The notes beneath the pieces are model-generated. The model was not told the DNA's origin. It did no database searches and worked only from the letters and a program-made list of their open reading frames with translations. Positions 1 through 7,984 of a DNA stretch of 64,000 bases are shown piece by piece. A program made the position numbers and the translations under genes. The DNA is from Mycobacterium sp. ITM-2016-00317. GTDB lineage: Bacteria > Actinomycetota > Actinomycetes > Mycobacteriales > Mycobacteriaceae. The stretch is from NCBI RefSeq assembly GCF_002968295.1, contig NZ_CP134399.1, positions 5,766,001 to 5,830,000 on the forward strand, read 5' to 3'. The stretch's first letter is position 1. Each line of letters starts with the position of its first letter.

Positions 1-1
1 C

Positions 2-814
2 TGCGCCGGCCCCGGATCCGCGGGCCGGGTCACGGTGGCCTGCGTTGACGGCGAGTGGCACGCGCTGCCCGCGCGGCTGCTCGCCGAGGTGCTCACGCTG
101 CGCGGCTGGCACGTCGACTTCCTCGGCGCCCAGGTCCCGACGCCGCACCTGGTCGCCCACCTGCATCAGCACGGCCCCGACGCGGTCGCGCTGTCGGGCA
201 TGATCCCGACCCGGCTGCCCACCGCGCACGCGGCGATCACCGCCTGCCAGGCCGCCGGGGTCGCGGTGCTCGCCGGCGGCGCCGCGTTCGGCGCGGACGG
301 ACGGTTCGCGCGCAAACTCGGCGCCGACGCGTGGGCGCCCGACGCGCGCACCGCGGCCGCGCTGCTCGGCCGGGGTCTGCGCCCGACCCAGGCCCTGGCC
401 CACCCCCCGCAACTCGTCGATGACCTGGCGCATCTGATGGACCAGGAGTACACGATGGTCCGGGACAGCGGGCCGCGGCTGATCGAGACGACGATGCGCG
501 AACTGGACGAACGTTTCCCCGCGATGCGCGGCTACACCCAGCAGCAGCGCAGGCACACGCTGGAGGACATCGCCCATATCGTCGAGTTCCTGACCGCGGC
601 GCTCTACGTCGACGACGACGACCTGTTCGTCGGCTTCATCACCTGGACCGCCGAGATCCTGTCCGCCCGCGGCGTCCCCGCGACGTCGCTGCTGCCCGCG
701 CTGGAATCGATCGCCGGCCAGCTCGGCGAGTTCCCCCGAACCCGGCGTGTGCTCGAAGCCGCGCACGCCTCGCTCCATCGAATCCCGACCCACAACCCCC
801 CGAAGACCGCATGA
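2..814 (+). CDS. Cobalamin-binding domain protein, 5' end outside window
   Basis: Open from the first complete codon of the window, so the true start probably lies upstream; a GTG at 35 is possible but falls inside the first beta strand of the B12 fold. The N-terminal ~125 residues look like a B12-binding Rossmann domain: the GEWHALP stretch stands where DxHxxG carries the cobalt-ligating His, followed by an LSG and an AGG motif. The C-terminal ~120 residues are helical and loosely resemble the RsbR-type sensory domain. The stop overlaps the STAS gene by 4 bp (ATGA). Inferred role: a sensory input, perhaps B12 or light dependent, to a partner-switching sigma-factor circuit. Confidence 0.75.
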   Translation, partial: CAGPGSAGRVTVACVDGEWHALPARLLAEVLTLRGWHVDFLGAQVPTPHLVAHLHQHGPDAVALSGMIPTRLPTAHAAITACQAAGVAVLAGGAAFGADGRFARKLGADAWAPDARTAAALLGRGLRPTQALAHPPQLVDDLAHLMDQEYTMVRDSGPRLIETTMRELDERFPAMRGYTQQQRRHTLEDIAHIVEFLTAALYVDDDDLFVGFITWTAEILSARGVPATSLLPALESIAGQLGEFPRTRRVLEAAHASLHRIPTHNPPKTA

Positions 815-1161
815 AACTCACCCTCGCCGTGCACCGCACCGCCCAGTCCGCCCGCATCCGCGTCGCCGGAGATCTCGACTACGGCTCGTCGGGCCTGCTG
901 CTCGAGACCGTGCATGATCTGCTGCGCGCCCCGTCGGCACTGCAGGACCTGCATCTGGATTTCACCGACCTCGCGTTCTGCGACTCCGCGGGACTGTCCA
1001 GCCTGGTTCTGATCCACCGGCAGACCGCTGCGGCCGGCGCGCACCTGCACCTCGACCAGCGCCCGGCGCAGCTCCAACGCATTCTCGACGTCACCGGCCT
1101 GTTGGAGTTCCTCACCGCCCCACCGGCGGGCCGGCAGGCAGACGAGTCCGACATCGGCTGA
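811..1161 (+). CDS. STAS-domain anti-sigma factor antagonist
   Basis: A 116-residue single STAS domain. The segment FCDSAGLSSLV near residues 54-64 contains the usual phosphorylatable Ser of SpoIIAA/RsbV proteins. Such proteins bind an anti-sigma kinase when dephosphorylated and free the sigma factor. Translationally coupled (ATGA) to the cobalamin-binding protein, so the two probably form one sensor/antagonist module. No anti-sigma kinase or SpoIIE-like phosphatase is visible downstream; they may lie upstream of the window. Confidence 0.85.
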   Translation: MKLTLAVHRTAQSARIRVAGDLDYGSSGLLLETVHDLLRAPSALQDLHLDFTDLAFCDSAGLSSLVLIHRQTAAAGAHLHLDQRPAQLQRILDVTGLLEFLTAPPAGRQADESDIG

Positions 1162-1202
1162 GGCGCCGTTTTCGCCGCGGGCAATCCGGGAACCTCACGG
1201 GC

Positions 1203-2195
1203 ATGTCTGTGCGCGTCGCGGTCACCGGTCCGACCGGTGAGATCGGAATCTCCGCCATCTCGGCCCTGGAGGATCACCCGGAGGTGGAGTCGATAGTCGG
1301 CATGGCCCGCAGACCGTTCGACCCCGCGGAGCACGGCTGGAGCAAGACCACCTACCGGCAGGGCGACATCCTCGATCGTGACGCGGTGCGCGCGCTGGTC
1401 GACGACGCCGACGTGGTGGTGCACCTCGCGTTCATCATCATGGGTTCGCGGGACGAGAGTGCCCGGGTGAACCTGAAGGGCACCCGCAACGTGTTCGAAG
1501 CGGCCGTCGCCGGCCCGCGGGTGCGCCGGCTGGTCTACACCTCGTCGGTGGCCGCCTACGGCTACCACTCCGACAACCCGGTTCCGATCACCGAGGAGGT
1601 GCCGCCGCGTGGGTCTCCCGAGCACTACTACTCGGAGCAGAAGGCCGCGTGTGAACAGGTTCTCGCGGAGGTCACCGCTGGCTCTCCGCTGCAGGTGTAC
1701 GTGCTGCGGCCGTGCATCGTGGCCGGTCCGAAGGCCACCGCGCTGGCCGACGCGATGCCGTGGAACCAGCTGCCGGGACCCGTGCGCCGCATCACCCAGG
1801 CGCTGCCGCTGCTCAAGCCGCCGTTCCCGGACCCCGGAACGCCGCTGCAGCTCGTGCACCACGACGACGTGGCCTCGGCCATCACGGCGGCGGTGACCAC
1901 GGAGTCCGCGCCGCCCGGGGCGTACAACATCGCCGGGGACGGTGTGCTGTCGATGTCCGCGGTCGGCGACGCGCTCGGGGCCCGGCCGGTCAAGGTCCCA
2001 CGCACCGCCGCGACCGCCACCTCCGAGGTGGTGGCCCGGCTGCCCTTCATCCCGTCGATCATGGAGTGGCTGCACGCCGGCCGCACCTCGGTGGTGATGG
2101 ACACCACCAAGGCCAGAGAGCAGTTGGGGTGGCAGCCCAAATTCACTGCTGCCGAGACACTTCAAGCGTTGGCGAGCATGTCGGGGAATCGGTGA
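1203..2195 (+). CDS. NAD-dependent epimerase/dehydratase (extended SDR)
   Basis: 330 residues. The N terminus (VAVTGPTGEIG) is a Rossmann nucleotide-binding motif of the extended SDR type; an active-site YYSEQK segment (YxxxK) follows a TSSVAAYG strand. The substrate cannot be read from the sequence; sugar-nucleotide epimerases and sterol/flavonoid reductases share this fold. Its stop overlaps the next gene by 4 bp (GTGA), suggesting co-translation with the hydrolase. Confidence 0.85.
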   Translation: MSVRVAVTGPTGEIGISAISALEDHPEVESIVGMARRPFDPAEHGWSKTTYRQGDILDRDAVRALVDDADVVVHLAFIIMGSRDESARVNLKGTRNVFEAAVAGPRVRRLVYTSSVAAYGYHSDNPVPITEEVPPRGSPEHYYSEQKAACEQVLAEVTAGSPLQVYVLRPCIVAGPKATALADAMPWNQLPGPVRRITQALPLLKPPFPDPGTPLQLVHHDDVASAITAAVTTESAPPGAYNIAGDGVLSMSAVGDALGARPVKVPRTAATATSEVVARLPFIPSIMEWLHAGRTSVVMDTTKAREQLGWQPKFTAAETLQALASMSGNR

Positions 2196-2860
2196 CCGAG
2201 ACCGCCCGGTACGCCCCGGGCCGTTCGGTGGACCTGTTCGGCGACCCCGCCGCACCGACGGTGCTGCTCTGGCACGGCACGCAGACCGACGCACGGGCCA
2301 CCGTCGGGGTGCTCGCCGAACTGCTGGCCGAACGGGGCCTCAGTGTGGTTGCGCCGGACTGGGATTCGCACAGTGCCGATGGTGGCCGGGGCGACCTGCT
2401 GGAGTCGGTGCGCTTCGCGCAGTCGTGGACGGACAGCACGGAGCCGCTGATGCTGGTGGGCTGGTCACTCGGCGGCATCGCGGCGGCCGGACTCACCGTG
2501 CACGCGCAGACCCATCATGTCGCGTTGCGGCACACCGTGTGTCTGGCCGGCGCCTTCATGGCGCCCGATCCGATTTCGGGCCGGGACGTGGCCGCGGACC
2601 TGGCCGCCGCAGCGGTGCGCACGCCGTTCACGCTGCTGCACGGCACCGCCGACGACGTCGTGCCCGTCGAGGCCAGTGCGCGGTTCGCCGAGTCACTCCG
2701 GAACGCGGGCTGGCCGGTCCGGATGCGCGAGCTCACCGCCGATCACGGCGACATCGCCGGCGCCCGCTACGATGCGGCCGCCGACCGGTACCTGCCTGCC
2801 GACGACCCGGCGACCCGGCGCACGGCAGCCGAGGTTGCGGATCTCATCGCGGGTGCTTAG
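2192..2860 (+). CDS. Alpha/beta hydrolase (dienelactone hydrolase-like)
   Basis: 222 residues starting at a GTG that overlaps the stop of the epimerase gene. The nucleophile elbow GWSLGG, a C-terminal LHGTADDVVP strand carrying the acid residue and ADHGD with the candidate catalytic His mark an alpha/beta hydrolase of the dienelactone hydrolase/prolyl oligopeptidase type. No signal peptide, so probably cytosolic. Substrate unknown; coupling to the epimerase suggests a shared pathway. Confidence 0.8.
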   Translation: MTETARYAPGRSVDLFGDPAAPTVLLWHGTQTDARATVGVLAELLAERGLSVVAPDWDSHSADGGRGDLLESVRFAQSWTDSTEPLMLVGWSLGGIAAAGLTVHAQTHHVALRHTVCLAGAFMAPDPISGRDVAADLAAAAVRTPFTLLHGTADDVVPVEASARFAESLRNAGWPVRMRELTADHGDIAGARYDAAADRYLPADDPATRRTAAEVADLIAGA

Positions 2861-2907
2861 AAGGCTGCTGAACGGGTACTTGGTGCCAAGCTTTGAAAGG
2901 AGCCGCC

Positions 2908-3057
2908 GTGACCACGATCTCTGCTCTGGGAGCGCGCCAGGTGACGAATTGCCCCGCGTGCGGCTACCCGACCCTCGACGCCAGCCTGTGTGCGCTGTGC
3001 AGTCCGCTGGCGGCGGTGTCCGGGCTCGGCACCGCACTCACCGCCCGTCTGCCGTGA
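2908..3057 (+). CDS. Small zinc-ribbon-like protein (49 aa)
   Basis: A 49-codon ORF starting at GTG 2908 behind a strong ribosome binding site (GAAAGGAG at 2896-2903). It carries two knuckles, CPAC and CALC, about 12 residues apart, which could bind one zinc. The 3' end overlaps the convergent thioesterase gene by 20 bp. Short for a zinc ribbon and not recognised as a named family; the strong RBS and paired CxxC motifs argue that it is real. Confidence 0.55.
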   Translation: MTTISALGARQVTNCPACGYPTLDASLCALCSPLAAVSGLGTALTARLP

Positions 3058-3499
3058 CGACCAGCCCCGACAGCGCCGACCGGATGCGGTCGGGAATCGG
3101 AACCGCCTGACGTCGTTGACGATCGACGAAGACATGGACGAAGTAGCCGTGGGCCACCGCCTCGTCGGCACCGTCGCCGGCTGCGCCGAAGATCGCGACC
3201 CCGTAGGTCACCGAGCGGTTGGTCAGCTTGTCCACCCGCAGTCCCGCCCGTAGTTCGTCGGGGTACGCCACCGGCGCCAGGTAGGAGCATTTCGACTCGA
3301 CCACCAGACCGATCACCGGCGAGGCCTGGATGTCCAGGCCCGCCTCACGGATCAGGAAGTGGTTGGCGACGGTATCGAAGTAGCTGTAGTAGGTGACGTT
3401 GTTGACGTGCCCATAGACGTCGTTGTCCATCCAGCGGGTCGTGATGGGCAGGAAGTACCGGTAGTCGGCGGCGCGGTGGCCCGTCGATTTCTGTGTCAC
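3038..3499 (-). CDS. Acyl-CoA thioesterase, 4HBT hotdog family
   Basis: 153 residues from a GTG overlapping the stop of the preceding dehydrogenase gene (GTGA). The segment [15 protein letters not shown] holds the active-site Asp of the 4-hydroxybenzoyl-CoA thioesterase family (RWxDxDxxGHVNN). Family role: hydrolysis of a short or medium acyl-CoA. Coupled with the iron-type dehydrogenase upstream, so it may act on an acyl-CoA derived from the same hydroxyacid. Confidence 0.85.
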   Translation of the reverse strand: MTQKSTGHRAADYRYFLPITTRWMDNDVYGHVNNVTYYSYFDTVANHFLIREAGLDIQASPVIGLVVESKCSYLAPVAYPDELRAGLRVDKLTNRSVTYGVAIFGAAGDGADEAVAHGYFVHVFVDRQRRQAVPIPDRIRSALSGLVVTADGR

Positions 3500-4791
3500 C
3501 AGTAGCTCACCGCATGCCGGAAGGTGTCGGTCAGCAACGCCTCGTCCACCTCGACCGGGGCGTTGGCGAGCAATCTCTGCTGCGGCCACGCACCGTCGGT
3601 CAGGCTCCCGGCGTCGGACTCGGAGTACCCCACCCCGGCGAGACCGTTGGGCATCCCCACCGCGCGCATGATCGCGACGAGGTGATCGGCCAGCACCGTG
3701 CCCGCGTCCTCGGGGGCCGCGCCGCCGGTGTCCGCGCCCAGGTGCCCGGCCGCGTCCAGATGTCGCGCCGGGTCCAGCGGCGCGGTCACCCGGAACGCCG
3801 CAGGGGCGTTCAAGATCACCGACATCCCATGCGGCACAAGCGGTTCGCTGCCGGGGTAGCCGTCCGGATGGAACTCGCGGACCTGGCCGGCGACCGCGTA
3901 GGCCATCGCGTGCGGGATGTGCACTCCGGCGTTGCCGAACGCGATCCCGGCCAGCGTGGCGGCCCACATCACCTGCTCGCGGGCCTCCCGGTCGGCGGCG
4001 TCGGCGACGGCCCGCTGCAGGTAGCGCCCGAGCAGCCGCATCGCCTCGACGCTGCCCAGGTCGCTCCACGGGTTGGCGCCCTGGCTCATCGGGCGCTGGC
4101 TGGGCCGTCCGGGCGCGGCGCGGTGCAGGTAGGGCCGGGCGGTGTAGGACTCCAGCGCGTGCGACAGCACGTCGAGTCCGCTGCACGCCACCACGGGACC
4201 CGGCAGCGTGTCGGTGCAGTCGGGGTCGACCAGAGCCTCCGTCGGGCGCAGCGCGGGCGAGGCGATGCCGGTCTTGGCCGCCATCGACAACAGGTCGAAG
4301 ATCGCGATGCCGGTGACCTCGCTGCCGGTGCCCGAGGTGGTGGGGCAGGCGATGTGCGGTCGCAGCGGTCCGGGCACCGCGTTGCCTGCGCCCACCGGGG
4401 CGTTGACGTACTCCAGGAGGTCGGCGGGGTGGCTGGCGTACAGGTCGGCGGCCTTGGCGGTGTCGATCACCGACCCGCCGCCGAGCGAGACATAGCCGTC
4501 CGGCGCGGCGTCGACGGCGAATGCCGCTGCCTGCTCGAAGGATTCGTCGGTGGGCTCGACACGGACATCGGTGTAGGCGATCACGTCGACACCCGACTCC
4601 CGCAGAGACCGCCGCACGGTGTCGAAGATCTCCAGTTCGGCGACGGTCGGGTCGGTGAACAGTGCGACGCGCTCGGCGCCCAGCGCCCTGACCCGGTCAC
4701 CCACCTCGCGCAGACAGCCTCGCCCGAACGTGACCCGTGACGCGTCGACGGTGAACGCGGTGTCCCCGCCGCTGTGATGGCAGCAACTCAT
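3496..4791 (-). CDS. Iron-containing alcohol dehydrogenase, hydroxyacid-oxoacid transhydrogenase type
   Basis: 431 residues, started at ATG 4791, where the family's MxCCHH..GGDTAF opening begins. It has the [10 protein letters not shown] cofactor loop, PTTSGTGSE, and metal-binding residues in [11 protein letters not shown] and VHIPHAMAY. This N terminus is typical of hydroxyacid-oxoacid transhydrogenases (ADHFE1-like), which oxidise 4-hydroxybutyrate while reducing 2-oxoglutarate. The length fits the family. First gene of a two-gene unit with the thioesterase; divergence from other iron dehydrogenases cannot be excluded. Confidence 0.8.
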   Translation of the reverse strand: MSCCHHSGGDTAFTVDASRVTFGRGCLREVGDRVRALGAERVALFTDPTVAELEIFDTVRRSLRESGVDVIAYTDVRVEPTDESFEQAAAFAVDAAPDGYVSLGGGSVIDTAKAADLYASHPADLLEYVNAPVGAGNAVPGPLRPHIACPTTSGTGSEVTGIAIFDLLSMAAKTGIASPALRPTEALVDPDCTDTLPGPVVACSGLDVLSHALESYTARPYLHRAAPGRPSQRPMSQGANPWSDLGSVEAMRLLGRYLQRAVADAADREAREQVMWAATLAGIAFGNAGVHIPHAMAYAVAGQVREFHPDGYPGSEPLVPHGMSVILNAPAAFRVTAPLDPARHLDAAGHLGADTGGAAPEDAGTVLADHLVAIMRAVGMPNGLAGVGYSESDAGSLTDGAWPQQRLLANAPVEVDEALLTDTFRHAVSYW

Positions 4792-4837
4792 CCTGCCGAT
4801 TGTCCACCTCCGCGGCGCGGATCCGCCGAAGGCCCGC

Positions 4838-5584
4838 CTACGCGCTCCACCGGTGCCGCACACCGCTGGGCGGGCAGCCGAAGTATCTGCGGAAGGCGCG
4901 GGTGAAGGTACCCGGATCCCGGAAGCCGCTGTCGTAGCATGCGGTCTGCACGGCGGCGCCGTTGTGCAGCAGCCTGCTGGCGAACTCCAGGCGGGCGCGG
5001 CGGATCTCGTCGGCCGGTGTCCTGCCGATCTCGGCGAACAGCGCCTGCACCGCGCGGACCGACATGTGGTTGTCCCTCGCCAGCACCGCCACCCCGAATT
5101 CGGGGTCGCGGAAGTTCTGCTGCACCTGCCGCACCAGATCGGCCCGCGTCGCCGACCGGGTCCGTCCGCTCAGACCGTGCCACCGCGGAAGCGGCGTGCC
5201 GGCCCTGACCTGCTCGGACGCGTCCTCGAACGCCAGCAGTGTGGCGCCGCACCCGTTCAGCCTGCGGGTGGACCAACGCACCGGCAGGTGCCGGCCGGAT
5301 CGGGTGGTGAACCATTCGGTGCCGGTGCGCGGGCCGGGGTCGACGCCGCCGTTGCCGACGATCGGGCAGGTCTGCTGGGGGTACTCGGTGCCGTCGGGGT
5401 GGCATGCGTGCAACGTGTGATGGCTCGGCCGGCCGATCAGGTCCCCGGCGGTGGGGTAGCCCAGCAGGGCGAGTGCGGCCCGGTTGACCAGTTGGACCCG
5501 CCCCGTCCCGGCGATCACCCAGAGCGGCGTGGGTGCCGCCTCGACAACCGCGGCCAGCAGGTCGCCGTCAGGTTCCGCCGTCAC
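4838..5584 (-). CDS. AraC-family regulator with N-terminal PAS-like domain
   Basis: 248 residues. GTG 5584 is chosen because a strong AAGGAGG site sits about 8 nt upstream of it and would lie inside the coding sequence if the in-frame ATG at 5617 were used. Residues ~5-110 look like a PAS sensor ([14 protein letters not shown]...[11 protein letters not shown]); residues ~150-248 are an AraC-type double helix-turn-helix ending with [14 protein letters not shown]. It lies between the transhydrogenase unit and the divergent cyanase genes, so it may control either or both. Confidence 0.85.
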   Translation of the reverse strand: MTAEPDGDLLAAVVEAAPTPLWVIAGTGRVQLVNRAALALLGYPTAGDLIGRPSHHTLHACHPDGTEYPQQTCPIVGNGGVDPGPRTGTEWFTTRSGRHLPVRWSTRRLNGCGATLLAFEDASEQVRAGTPLPRWHGLSGRTRSATRADLVRQVQQNFRDPEFGVAVLARDNHMSVRAVQALFAEIGRTPADEIRRARLEFASRLLHNGAAVQTACYDSGFRDPGTFTRAFRRYFGCPPSGVRHRWSA

Positions 5585-5610
5585 CCCACCCCTCCTTCGA
5601 TCTCGATGAA

Positions 5611-5717
5611 GGTTCACACCGCCGCGTGTCGGCGTCGTTGCTGCGGTGTCTCAGCCGTGTGAAACCCGCCGCCCCGTGCGCGAAACGCCGGATTGCCTGC
5701 GCGTTCGGCCTCACACC
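5611..5717. promoter_or_regulatory. Putative operator motifs between AraC regulator and cynS
   Basis: The 185-bp divergent spacer contains GGTTCACACC at 5611-5620, its inverted near-copy CCGTGTGAAACC at 5655-5666 and a third TCACACC at 5711-5717. This spacing of repeats is plausible for an AraC-type dimer, but binding is inferred only from the repeats and position. Confidence 0.35.
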
Positions 5718-5769
5718 TGCCGCTTCCGATGCGTTCGGATGGGTGCTCGTCCGCTGTTTCCCCGACGAG

Positions 5770-6249
5770 ATGAGGTACGACGTGGCCTACCACCCCGCTC
5801 TGCGTGAACGCGCCGCCTACGAGGTCGACGCCCAACGGATCGCCAAGGGCCGCTCCTGGGAAGAGCTGGCCGAGCTCATCGGCAGGCCGCCGGTCTGGAC
5901 GGTGGCCGCGCTGCTCGGCTCACACCCGTTGCCGCGCGAGGCGGCCGAGAAGATCGGCGACGCACTCGACCTCGACGACGAGGTGGTGACCGCGCTGCAG
6001 CGCCAGCCGTACCGGACCGGTCCGGGGGAGGTGTCGGCGGACCCGACGATCTACCGGTTCTACGAGCTTCTCAACGTGTACGGGCCGGCGTTCAAGGCGC
6101 TCATCCACGAACAGTTCGGCGACGGGATCATGAGCGCGATCAACTGCAGTGTCTCGCTGACCAAACGGGAACATCCCGACGGCGACCGAGTGGTCGTGAC
6201 GATCGACGGCAAATTCCTGCCCTACCAGTGGTCCACCGAAACCACCTGA
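5770..6249 (+). CDS. cynS: Cyanate hydratase (cyanase)
   Basis: Converts cyanate plus bicarbonate to ammonia and CO2. With ATG 5770 the protein is 159 residues and the three catalytic residues fall at the same numbers as in E. coli CynS: Arg96 and Glu99 in TIYRFYELL and Ser122 in IMSAIN. The N-terminal helical domain (residues ~15-75) and DGKFLPY near the end also fit. A second possible start is GTG 5782, which has GATGAGG a few bases upstream. Followed 20 bp later by an FNT channel gene; no carbonic anhydrase is adjacent, unlike the E. coli cyn operon. Confidence 0.93.
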   Translation: MRYDVAYHPALRERAAYEVDAQRIAKGRSWEELAELIGRPPVWTVAALLGSHPLPREAAEKIGDALDLDDEVVTALQRQPYRTGPGEVSADPTIYRFYELLNVYGPAFKALIHEQFGDGIMSAINCSVSLTKREHPDGDRVVVTIDGKFLPYQWSTETT

Positions 6250-6269
6250 GCGGCAGAGGGTTACGAAAC

Positions 6270-7082
6270 ATGTCCTACATTCCTCCGCCGCAACTGGCGG
6301 TCCGCATCATCGACGCCGGCGAAGCGAAGGCCTTCATGTCCACGCGGGACACACTGATCCGCGCCTACATGGCGGGCGCGATCCTGGGCCTGGCCGCGGC
6401 GTTCGCGGTCACCATCACGGTCAAGACCGGGCAACCGCTGCTCGGTGCGGTGTTGTTCCCGGTCGGCTTCTGCATGCTGTACCTGCTCGGCTTCGACCTG
6501 TTGACCGGGGTGTTCACGCTGGTTCCGCTGGCCTGGCTGGACAAACGGCCGGGCGTGACTCTCGGTGCGATGCTTCGCAACTGGGGGCTGGTGTTCGTCG
6601 GCAACTTCGCCGGCGCGATGACCACCGCGGTGCTGATGGCGATCTACTTCACCTTCGGGTTCAGCGTCGAACCCGACGCGGTGGGCCAGGCCCTCGGCGC
6701 CATCGGGGAGGGCCGCACCCTCGGCTACGCCGAGTACGGCGCCGCCGGCATGCTGACGCTGTTCGTCCGCGGGGTGCTGTGCAACTGGATGGTGTCCACC
6801 GGCGTGGTGGGGGCGATGATGTCGGACAGCTTGCCCGGCAAGGTGATCGCGATGTGGATGCCGATCATGGTGTTCTTCTATCTCGGCTTCGAGCACTCGA
6901 TCGTCAACATGTTCCTGTTCCCGTCCGGGCTGATGCTCGGCGGCGACTTCACCATCGTGGACTATCTGGTGTGGAACGAGATCCCCACGCTGCTCGGCAA
7001 TCTCGTCGGCGGCCTGACGTTCGTCGGGTTGATCATCTACGCCACGCACGCGCGGACCGCACCCAGCCGTCAGCCGCTCTGA
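6270..7082 (+). CDS. Formate/nitrite transporter (FNT) family channel
   Basis: 270 residues with about six hydrophobic segments. FNT landmarks are the GFDLLTGVF loop, matching the G-x-[DE]-L-x-T-G signature, and VLCNWMV, matching the LCNWxV motif of FocA-type channels. These membrane pentamers pass small monovalent anions such as formate, nitrite or hydrosulfide. The position 20 bp after cynS suggests that cyanate is the transported anion here; that is inference from context. The last 13 bp overlap the convergent SDR gene. Confidence 0.88.
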   Translation: MSYIPPPQLAVRIIDAGEAKAFMSTRDTLIRAYMAGAILGLAAAFAVTITVKTGQPLLGAVLFPVGFCMLYLLGFDLLTGVFTLVPLAWLDKRPGVTLGAMLRNWGLVFVGNFAGAMTTAVLMAIYFTFGFSVEPDAVGQALGAIGEGRTLGYAEYGAAGMLTLFVRGVLCNWMVSTGVVGAMMSDSLPGKVIAMWMPIMVFFYLGFEHSIVNMFLFPSGLMLGGDFTIVDYLVWNEIPTLLGNLVGGLTFVGLIIYATHARTAPSRQPL

Positions 7083-7912
7083 GCGGCGGCGCGCCGGGCC
7101 CGCTCGGTCATCGACGCGACCACGCCGCCGTCGTTGAGGATGTCGGTGCCGGTCAGATAGCCGGCATGGGGCCCGGCGCAGAACGCCAGCAGCGCGGCCA
7201 TCTCCTCGGGCCGGCCCCACCGCGGGACGGCGGCGTCGGTCACCATGGCGCCGGCGCCGGCCTGCTCTTCGAGCCTGCCCATCTCGGTGTCGATGGATCC
7301 CGGGGACACCGACAGAACGCGCAGGCCGCGGCCGTTGAACCGTTCTGCCTGGGAGCTGCTGTACCAGCGCACGAAACTCTTGCTCAGCGCATAGGAGAGG
7401 CCGGACCGCATTTCCTCGGGCGCGACGGCGCATGCCTGCAGCATCTGCGCCATGAACGCGTCGGTGTCCTGCAGCCCCAGCGGAAACACCGACGTCGGGA
7501 TCATCTCGGCCGGCAGCAGGTGCGCGGCCATCGACGCGACGTTGACCAGCGCGGCGCCCGCGGGGGCCGTCGCGAAGAACGTCTCACCGACGTTGACGGT
7601 GCCGAGCGCGTTGGTGCGCATCACGTACGCAGCGTCGCCCATGCTGGGGCTCACCCCTGCGGTGTGGATGACCGATGCGAGCGGCCCGAGCTCCGCCGTC
7701 GTCTCGAACAGGCGCTGCACGGCCTGCCGGTCCGTGACGTCGCAGTCGACGGCGGTGACCGCGACGCCCAGCTCGCCCAGCTGGGCGGCCGCGGCCTCGA
7801 GCCGGTCCCGGCGCACGTCGGCGAGCACCACCGCGTGGTCCTTGCCGACCAGTTCGGCGGTCGCCGTGCCCATGCCGCCCGCCCCACCGGTGATTAACGA
7901 AACCGCAGTCAT
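7070..7912 (-). CDS. Short-chain dehydrogenase/reductase
   Basis: 280 residues from ATG 7912, preceded by a strong GAGGAGGT site. Classical SDR features: ITGGAGGMG cofactor loop near the N terminus, a catalytic YALSKSF (YxxxK) segment near residue 170 and SPGSIDTEM. The C terminus runs into the terminal GG-containing substrate loop. Substrate unknown. It stands alone and converges on the FNT gene with a 13-bp overlap. Confidence 0.85.
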   Translation of the reverse strand: MTAVSLITGGAGGMGTATAELVGKDHAVVLADVRRDRLEAAAAQLGELGVAVTAVDCDVTDRQAVQRLFETTAELGPLASVIHTAGVSPSMGDAAYVMRTNALGTVNVGETFFATAPAGAALVNVASMAAHLLPAEMIPTSVFPLGLQDTDAFMAQMLQACAVAPEEMRSGLSYALSKSFVRWYSSSQAERFNGRGLRVLSVSPGSIDTEMGRLEEQAGAGAMVTDAAVPRWGRPEEMAALLAFCAGPHAGYLTGTDILNDGGVVASMTERARRAAAQSG

Positions 7913-7984
7913 GTGTAAACCTCCTCGGGTCATTCAACAGTGCGTCCGGCCGGCGCGGTAGCCGCACGTCGGTATTTTCGTGGG

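Noticed and set aside
1712..2191. N-terminal extension of the alpha/beta hydrolase
   Set aside because: It reads through the epimerase gene out of frame; GTG 2192 with the GTGA overlap is the normal start.
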